Source of the DNA: [Enterobacter] lignolyticus SCF1
GTDB lineage: Bacteria > Pseudomonadota > Gammaproteobacteria > Enterobacterales > Enterobacteriaceae
DNA length: 64,000 bases
NCBI RefSeq assembly: GCF_000164865.1
Contig: NC_014618.1
Coordinates: 3,596,001-3,660,000, forward strand
Direction of reading: 5' to 3'
In this document: positions 59,592 through 64,000 of the stretch, piece after piece
Layout: every line of letters begins with the position of its first letter
How positions within the stretch are numbered: position 1 is the stretch's first letter
The notes under the pieces: generated by a model
What the model was told of the DNA's origin: nothing
The model's database searches: none
The model's input: only the letters and a program-made list of their open reading frames with translations
Position numbers and translations under genes: made by a program

Positions 59592-60503
59592 ATGCTGTGG
59601 TTCAAAAATTTAATGGTTTACCGTCTCAGCCGCGACATTACCCTGCGCGCTGACGAGATGGAAAAACAGCTAGCCGAGCTGGCGTTTACCCCATGCGGAA
59701 GTCAGGATATGTCGAGAACCGGCTGGGTTTCGCCGATGGGTTCGCACAGCGACGCCCTGACGCACACGGCAAACGGTCAAATCCTCATTTGCGCGCGCAA
59801 GGAGGAGAAAATCCTGCCGTCGCCGGTGGTGAAGCAGGCGCTGGAGGCCAAAATCCAGAAGCTGGAAGCCGACCAGGGCCGTAAGCTCAAGAAAACTGAA
59901 AAAGACTCGCTGAAAGACGAAGTGCTGCACTCCCTGCTGCCGCGGGCCTTCAGCCGCTTCAGCCAGACGCTGCTGTGGATAGACACCGTCAACGGCCTGA
60001 TCATGGTCGACTGCGCCAGCGCGAAAAAAGCGGAAGATACGCTGGCCCTGCTGCGTAAAACGCTCGGCTCCCTGCCGGTTGTCCCGCTGGCGCTGGAAAA
60101 CCCGATTGAGCTGACCCTGACGGAATGGGTGCGTTCAGGCGCCGTGGCGCAAAGCTTCCAGCTTCTCGACGAAGCGGAGCTGAAGGCGATCCTCGAAGAC
60201 GGCGGCGTGATCCGCGCCAAAAAGCAGGATCTGGTCAGCGATGAAATCGCGGTGCACATTGAGGCCGGAAAAGTGGTCACCAAACTGGCGCTCGACTGGC
60301 AGCAGCGGATCCAGTTCGTCATGTGCGACGACGCGTCCATCAAACGTCTGAAGTTCTGCGATGAGCTGCGCGATCAAAACGACGATATCGATCGCGAAGA
60401 TTTCGCACAGCGCTTTGACGCTGACTTCATCCTGATGACCGGTGAACTGGCGGCGCTTATCGCCAGCCTGGTGGAAGGACTGGGCGGAGAAGCCCAGCGC
60501 TAG
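59592..60503 (+). CDS. rdgC: Recombination-associated protein RdgC
   Basis: 303-aa DNA-binding protein that forms a ring-shaped dimer around duplex DNA and limits RecA activity. N-terminal MLWFKNLMVYRLSRDITL, the region GSHSDALTHTANGQ, and the C-terminal LMTGELAALIASLVEGLGGE match the family. The start is ATG 59592, giving the E. coli length; the frame opens at 59553. Convergent with ppnP. Confidence 0.97.
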   Translation: MLWFKNLMVYRLSRDITLRADEMEKQLAELAFTPCGSQDMSRTGWVSPMGSHSDALTHTANGQILICARKEEKILPSPVVKQALEAKIQKLEADQGRKLKKTEKDSLKDEVLHSLLPRAFSRFSQTLLWIDTVNGLIMVDCASAKKAEDTLALLRKTLGSLPVVPLALENPIELTLTEWVRSGAVAQSFQLLDEAELKAILEDGGVIRAKKQDLVSDEIAVHIEAGKVVTKLALDWQQRIQFVMCDDASIKRLKFCDELRDQNDDIDREDFAQRFDADFILMTGELAALIASLVEGLGGEAQR

Positions 60504-60511
60504 GACGTTTT

Positions 60512-60537
60512 CGCCTTCCTGCCGGTGCAGGAAGGCG
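60512..60537. terminator. Perfect hairpin between convergent rdgC and ppnP
   Basis: CGCCTTCCTGC-CGGT-GCAGGAAGGCG, an 11-bp stem filling the gap between the two stop codons. T-runs are absent on both sides, so it is a candidate bidirectional terminator or 3'-end stabiliser. Confidence 0.55.
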
Positions 60538-60542
60538 GCCTG

Positions 60543-60827
60543 TTACAGGTAACGGCAAAGATATGAGGTCGGCTCTGCGACCTGCAGATGAAACTCGCTG
60601 CTGCCCGGCACGTGGAATACCTGCCCGGCCTCATAGGTTTTCCACTCCGTTTCGCCCGGCAACAGCACGTGCAGCGCGCCGCTGACAACGGTCATTTCTT
60701 CAGGCTGCGCGGTACTAAACGCATATTCCCCTTCCGCCATAACGCCAACGCTGGCGCGACCAGTACTGCTGCTGGTAAAACCGATAGACTTCACCTTACC
60801 GGAAAAGTATTCATTACTTTGAAGCAT
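60543..60827 (-). CDS. ppnP: Pyrimidine/purine nucleoside phosphorylase PpnP
   Basis: 94-aa single-domain cupin (DUF1255, formerly YaiE) reported to phosphorolyse a wide range of nucleosides. MLQSNEYFSGKVKSIGF at the N-terminus and the cupin stretch VFHVPGSSEFHLQV near the C-terminus. E. coli length. The start is ATG 60827; the frame extends 21 codons upstream into the hairpin region. Downstream of aroM on the same strand. Confidence 0.95.
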   Translation of the reverse strand: MLQSNEYFSGKVKSIGFTSSSTGRASVGVMAEGEYAFSTAQPEEMTVVSGALHVLLPGETEWKTYEAGQVFHVPGSSEFHLQVAEPTSYLCRYL

Positions 60828-60865
60828 AAACTGGCCCTTATTTATTATCGATAAAAAGCCAATAT

Positions 60866-60885
60866 AGGGGGCGCAGGCGCCCCCT
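60866..60885 (-). terminator. Hairpin downstream of aroM
   Basis: AGGGGGCG/CGCCCCCT, an 8-bp stem with a 4-base loop, about 20 bases past the aroM stop. On the minus strand it is followed by ATATTGGC, a weak T-rich tail. Confidence 0.5.
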
Positions 60886-60905
60886 GTCACGCAAAAAAAA
60901 CGGGC

Positions 60906-61583
60906 TTACACCAGCAATTCCGCCGCCAGTCTCGCAACCAGCACATTCGACAACAGCACCGGTACATCCAGCGCTTTTTGCAGCAGGTCGCGGTGGTGCT
61001 GATGAAAGCCGAGACAGTCAAGCATCAGCACATCGGCCCCCTCCTCCAGCAGCTGTTTTCCCGCCGCAATCAGCTCAAGCTCTGTGCCATGCACCGGGTT
61101 GGCCAGCGCATAAAGAGGCGGGTTTTGCAGCGCCTGCCACTTTTTACGCTGCATTTTTAGCAGCTCCGGAATGGGCACGATAACGCCGACCTGATGACCG
61201 TCGACGATAGAGTTGACCAGCGGCGGGATGATGCGCTGCGGTTCGAGCAAAATGGCGTTGCGCGCCACCAGGCCGCTGACGGGCGCGGAGCTCATCAGCA
61301 AAATAACGTCATAGTTTTGATTATCCAGGACTTCAATGACCGACTGGAGGTTGCGTTCGGTTTTAGGACGAGATATTTCCGCCAGCTGATTGTCGTTGAG
61401 TAAGGTAATGATAACCTCCTCACCCTCTTCTACGCCGTAGCTCTCCATGACCGTCTCCCTCGACATCTTCCCCAGCAGGTTGATGTGGGTTATTCGCTCT
61501 TCCCTGATATGCTCGGTCAGGAGCGGCAACACCTCACGCAGCGGAACCACACCAATCGTAAGAATCGCCAAAGTCGTATTCAT
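60906..61583 (-). CDS. aroM: AroM family protein
   Basis: 225-aa protein of the AroM family, with Asp/Glu-racemase-like fold and no established reaction. Matches E. coli AroM in length and in LAILTIGVVPLREVLPLL, VIVPIPELL, MLDCLGFHQHHRDLLQKALD and the C-terminal LLSNVLVARLAAELLV. The start is ATG 61583. In K-12 it is the last gene of the TyrR/TrpR-controlled aroL-yaiA-aroM operon; here yaiA is missing and 290 bases separate it from aroL, so it may have its own promoter. Confidence 0.93.
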   Translation of the reverse strand: MNTTLAILTIGVVPLREVLPLLTEHIREERITHINLLGKMSRETVMESYGVEEGEEVIITLLNDNQLAEISRPKTERNLQSVIEVLDNQNYDVILLMSSAPVSGLVARNAILLEPQRIIPPLVNSIVDGHQVGVIVPIPELLKMQRKKWQALQNPPLYALANPVHGTELELIAAGKQLLEEGADVLMLDCLGFHQHHRDLLQKALDVPVLLSNVLVARLAAELLV

Positions 61584-61788
61584 GTTATGTACCTTCTTCA
61601 CTACCACTGCTTCAACACAGGCTCACCGCTTTTGAATCGCCCCCTGATGGCTAAAAAAACAACCGCCTTGTAGCGTAGCAGCTTCGCCGCACATCGGATC
61701 GTAAAGATTCCTGAAGTATCCAGAACACTCCTGTAATATCTTAAGCTTAACGACTCATTAACATTTGCTTTGGCTAAAAAGTGTGATG

Positions 61789-61825
61789 CGCGCCCTGTAT
61801 TGACCTTTTCCTGCATACGGGCGCG
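61789..61825 (-). terminator. Possible terminator downstream of aroL
   Basis: On the minus strand CGCGCCC/GGGCGCG (7 bp, loop about 23 bases) is followed after eight bases by TTTTTAGCC. The long loop and the spacing make it a weak candidate. It lies 49 bases past the aroL stop within the 290-base aroL-aroM gap, where no yaiA-like frame is found. Confidence 0.4.
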
Positions 61826-61873
61826 TGATATTTGGTCGCAACCGGCGGACCGGCGCGTTTTGCGGCGTGAGAA

Positions 61874-62428
61874 TTATCGCAATAAGGCGGAGTTTGCCCG
61901 TGCGGGCTGCGGGCTTCCGTCGGCAAGTGCGGCAAGGATCTGCGTGACAACCTCGTCCGGTTCGTTGGCAGCATCAACAATGGTATGGGCCGCTTCCCGG
62001 TACAGCGCGTCGCGCTGGGCCAGCACTTCACGCACCTCTTCGGCGATGGGTTTGCCGGTTAACGTTGGCCGCTGGCTCTCTTCGGGGAAGGCTTCCAGTC
62101 TTCCGGCCAGCACGCTGACGGGAGCTTTCAGGTAGATAACGACGCCATTTTGCCGCATAAACTCGCGGTTAACCGGGGCCAGAATAATGCCGCCCCCGGT
62201 GGCGATCACGTGCTGCGCCGCGGTAACGGTCTGCAGCGTCTGCGTTTCCCTGGCGCGAAAACCGGACCATCCTTCGTTGGCCACGATGTCGGCAACGGTC
62301 ATCTGCGCACGCTGCTGGAGAATTTGATCGGTATCGATGAACTGATACTGGCAGGCCTCAGACAGACGCCGGCCAATGGTGGTTTTTCCGCAGCCGCGGG
62401 CGCCAATCAGAAAAATGGGCTGTGTCAT
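61874..62428 (-). CDS. aroL: Shikimate kinase II AroL
   Basis: 184-aa P-loop kinase phosphorylating shikimate at O-3 in aromatic amino-acid synthesis. Walker A GARGCGKTT at residues 9-17, shikimate-binding Asp in FIDTDQIL, GFRARETQTLQ and TGGGIILAPVNREF, and lid RPTLTGKP. It is about 10 residues longer than E. coli AroL because of a C-terminal tail (SPQPARANSALLR). The start is ATG 62428 (MTQPIFLIG); a GTG directly before it is possible. TrpR- and TyrR-type boxes lie upstream. Confidence 0.95.
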   Translation of the reverse strand: MTQPIFLIGARGCGKTTIGRRLSEACQYQFIDTDQILQQRAQMTVADIVANEGWSGFRARETQTLQTVTAAQHVIATGGGIILAPVNREFMRQNGVVIYLKAPVSVLAGRLEAFPEESQRPTLTGKPIAEEVREVLAQRDALYREAAHTIVDAANEPDEVVTQILAALADGSPQPARANSALLR

Positions 62429-62486
62429 CACCTGAAAATCCCCCTGGTACCTGAACGTTGTGCGTGATGTCGATGAATACTCAATA

Positions 62487-62504
62487 ATACTGGCAAACTA
62501 GCAC
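62487..62504 (-). promoter_or_regulatory. TrpR operator-like site upstream of aroL
   Basis: The minus strand GTGCTAGTTTGCCAGTAT matches the trp operator consensus GTACTAGTTAACTAGTAC at 13 of 18 positions, with both CTAG/CAGT half-sites in register. E. coli aroL is known to be repressed by TrpR together with TyrR. Confidence 0.65.
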
Positions 62505-62513
62505 ACGATTAAG

Positions 62514-62531
62514 TGTAAATAAAAAGTTACA
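62514..62531. promoter_or_regulatory. TyrR box upstream of aroL
   Basis: TGTAAATAAAAAGTTACA matches TGTAAA-N6-TTTACA with one mismatch. It is about 86-103 bases from the aroL start and 10 bases from the TrpR-like site. Confidence 0.75.
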
Positions 62532-62773
62532 ACAACACATCGTTTGTATCGTTTTTTCTTGTCTTTACTGGATTCGGCAATGTATGAAGGTGTAAAGAAA
62601 TGGTGTCATTAAGCGTTGCGGCAACACTACATTAAAAGATCACCGTTTGACAACCCTGCTTTGCTGCAAAAGGTAACACATTTATTCGCAGCTTTACGGT
62701 TGCACATATTTACAGTACGAATATTTCATTCAGACTGTAACGGTAAGTTATCCGTATGACAGAGGGATGTACC

Positions 62774-63493
62774 ATGCAATCTGAAGAACAACGTCTCATC
62801 GATGGCCTGTTTTCTCGTCTTAAACAAGCCGAGGAGCACAGCGCGCCGCGCGATGCTACCGCCGAGAGTGTGATTGCGCAACATGTTCAGTCGCAACCTG
62901 CCGCCCCGTACTACATGACGCAAACCATTTTAATTCAGGAAGCCGCGATTAAGCAGCTGAACGAACGGATTCAAGCGCTGGAAAGCGAGGCCTCGCAGCT
63001 GAGAGAGACAAAACAGAGCAGCGGCGGGTTCCTGGCCGGTCTGTTCGGCGGCGGACAGTCATCATCCCCGGCACGCGGTTCTGACCCGATTCCAGGCGCG
63101 CAGAACTATGCTTCACAAAGCTATGCGTCACAAAATAGCGTATCGCCAAATCAGAATTACGCCCAGGCGCCGAACCAGTATGCGCCAGCGGCCCGCGGCG
63201 GCGGCAGCTTTATGTCCGGCGCGCTGCAAACCGCAGCGGGCGTTGCCGGCGGCGTGGTTATCGGCAACATGCTGATGAACATGTTCTCCGGAACGCATCC
63301 GCAGGAAATCGTCAACATCATTGAGGAGCCGCCGGCGCCCGCCGCAAGCGACCTGACGCCTGCCGCAGACGCGTCGTTCCTGCCTCAGGACGGCAGCGAC
63401 TACGCCTCCGAAGTCAACAACGATGACTGGGGCAACAACGACGACTTCGGCAGTAACGACGATTTCGGCAACGACGACGACAGCTGGGTTTAA
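62774..63493 (+). CDS. DUF2076-family protein with acidic repeat tail
   Basis: 239-aa protein of unknown function. N-terminal helical MQSEEQRLIDGLFSRLKQAE and a coiled-coil-like stretch (IKQLNERIQALESEASQL) are followed by a Gly/Ser region, imperfect NYASQ/SYASQ/NYAQAP repeats (about 110-140), a Gly/Ala-rich hydrophobic segment (GALQTAAGVAGGVVIGNMLM, about 150-169), and a C-terminal acidic tail of near-repeats (NDDWGN, NDDFGS, NDDFGN). The start is ATG 62774, seven bases after AGAGGG; the ATG at 62756 has no good ribosome site. Its stop codon interlocks with that of yaiI. Absent from this position in K-12. Confidence 0.82.
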   Translation: MQSEEQRLIDGLFSRLKQAEEHSAPRDATAESVIAQHVQSQPAAPYYMTQTILIQEAAIKQLNERIQALESEASQLRETKQSSGGFLAGLFGGGQSSSPARGSDPIPGAQNYASQSYASQNSVSPNQNYAQAPNQYAPAARGGGSFMSGALQTAAGVAGGVVIGNMLMNMFSGTHPQEIVNIIEEPPAPAASDLTPAADASFLPQDGSDYASEVNNDDWGNNDDFGSNDDFGNDDDSWV

Positions 63494-63948
63494 TTCTGCC
63501 CGCGCTTAACCGCCAGCAGCCATTTGTCGAGCTCTGCGGCAAACTGCTGGCGATCGCGCGGCGACAGGCTCGCCGGGCCGCCGGTTTGTATACCGCTGGC
63601 CCGCAGCGTATCCATAAAGTCCCGCATCGTCAGCCGCTCCCGAATCGTCGCTTCGCTGTAGCGCTCTCCGCGCGGATTCAGCGCTGCGGCGCCTTTCGCC
63701 AGCACCTCCGCCGCCAGCGGGATATCCGCGGTGATCACCAGATCGCCCGGCGCACAGAGGCGGACGATTTCGTTATCCGCAACGTCGAAGCCTGACGCCA
63801 CGCGCAGCGCGCGGACCAAGGGCGACGGCGGAACGCGTACGTGCTGGTTCGCCACCAGGGTCAACGGCGTTTGCGTACGCTCCGCGGCGCGAAATAAAAT
63901 CTCTTTAATGACGTTCGGACACGCATCCGCATCCACCCAAATAGCCAT
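63490..63948 (-). CDS. yaiI: YaiI/YqxD family protein (UPF0178)
   Basis: 152-aa protein of the UPF0178 family with a PIN-like (NYN) fold suggested for relatives; no activity is established. N-terminal MAIWVDADACPNVIKEILFR contains the conserved acidic DADAC motif; also DLVITADIPLA and the C-terminal LSPRDRQQFAAELD. Same length as E. coli YaiI. Its TAA and the TAA of the DUF2076 gene share the four bases TTAA at 63490-63493. Confidence 0.93.
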   Translation of the reverse strand: MAIWVDADACPNVIKEILFRAAERTQTPLTLVANQHVRVPPSPLVRALRVASGFDVADNEIVRLCAPGDLVITADIPLAAEVLAKGAAALNPRGERYSEATIRERLTMRDFMDTLRASGIQTGGPASLSPRDRQQFAAELDKWLLAVKRGQN

Positions 63949-64000
63949 ATTACCTCCTGCGGCCTGATTTACGCCTATTGTCGCCTGCTTTCCCTGGCCA

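Larger units (their letters stand above)
62429..62773. promoter_or_regulatory. Divergent region between aroL and the DUF2076 gene
   Basis: 345 AT-rich bases. On the aroL side are a TrpR operator-like sequence (62487-62504) and a TyrR box (62514-62531). A weaker TyrR-like TGTAAAGAAATGGTGTCA lies at 62591-62608. The right half should carry the promoter for the DUF2076 gene, not assigned. No gene is seen. Confidence 0.65.

Noticed and set aside
61601..61816. Possible small gene (71 codons, minus strand) in the aroL-aroM gap as a yaiA equivalent
   Set aside because: The translation does not resemble YaiA and overlaps a candidate terminator; no other suitable frame was found.
1..64000. Search by eye for CRISPR arrays, tRNA/rRNA genes, prophage attachment sites and insertion sequences
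   Set aside because: No regularly spaced repeats, tRNA-like cloverleafs, transposase frames or flanking target duplications were seen; accessory blocks lack visible mobility genes.

Overview
The window is chromosomal DNA from a member of the Enterobacteriaceae. The core genes are close in sequence and length to those of Escherichia coli K-12 and mostly in the same order, read in the opposite direction. GC-rich third positions, an ERIC element, a REP pair and several non-K-12 gene blocks suggest a Klebsiella/Raoultella/Enterobacter-like genome, but genus cannot be fixed from the sequence alone. No tRNA, rRNA, CRISPR, prophage, insertion sequence or plasmid feature was seen.

Backbone, left to right: tig (5' end only), bolA, yajG, ampG, the cytochrome bo3 operon cyoABCDE and yajR; then yajQ, panE-yajL, thiI, xseB-ispA-dxs, and the reverse-strand group nrdR-ribD-ribE-nusB-thiL-pgpA; then yajI, tsx, the queA-tgt-yajC-secD-secF export/tRNA-modification group, acpH, malZ, proY, brnQ, phoB-phoR, sbcD-sbcC, mak, rdgC, ppnP, aroL, aroM and yaiI. 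Relative to my memory of K-12, yajO (dxs/pgpA), yajD (secF/tsx), araJ (sbcC/mak) and yaiA (aroL/aroM) are absent.

Four accessory blocks interrupt the backbone. (1) 10.4-19.9 kb, between yajR and yajQ: a complete L-fucose-type (or D-arabinose-type) catabolic locus. fucI-fucK-fucU are on the minus strand. Divergently on the plus strand lie an RbsA/RbsC/RbsB-type ABC importer, a LacI-family regulator and fucA. The divergent promoter region carries two 16-bp operators that are exact reverse complements of each other, 239 bp apart, and a near-consensus CRP site. In E. coli the same enzymes are served by the FucP symporter and the DeoR-type activator FucR, so import and control have been replaced here. 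(2) 32.9-35.5 kb, between tsx and secF: a WYL-type regulator, a VOC/glyoxalase-fold protein, a perfect 10-bp inverted repeat beside them, and an M24 'pita-bread' protein that appears to lack two canonical metal ligands. (3) 41.9-46.9 kb, between acpH and malZ: a 2-Cys peroxiredoxin, then an uncharacterised operon (YcaC-like hydrolase, membrane-anchored ABM-domain protein, amidohydrolase with a Cys/His-rich tail) with a divergent LysR regulator. (4) 62.8-63.5 kb: a DUF2076-type protein with an acidic repeat tail.

Regulatory signals supported by sequence include a Pho box before phoBR, TrpR- and TyrR-type boxes before aroL, MalT-like boxes before malZ, and several intrinsic terminators. Assignments of core genes rest on recognition of family sequences and motifs. 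Substrates of the accessory systems are inference.
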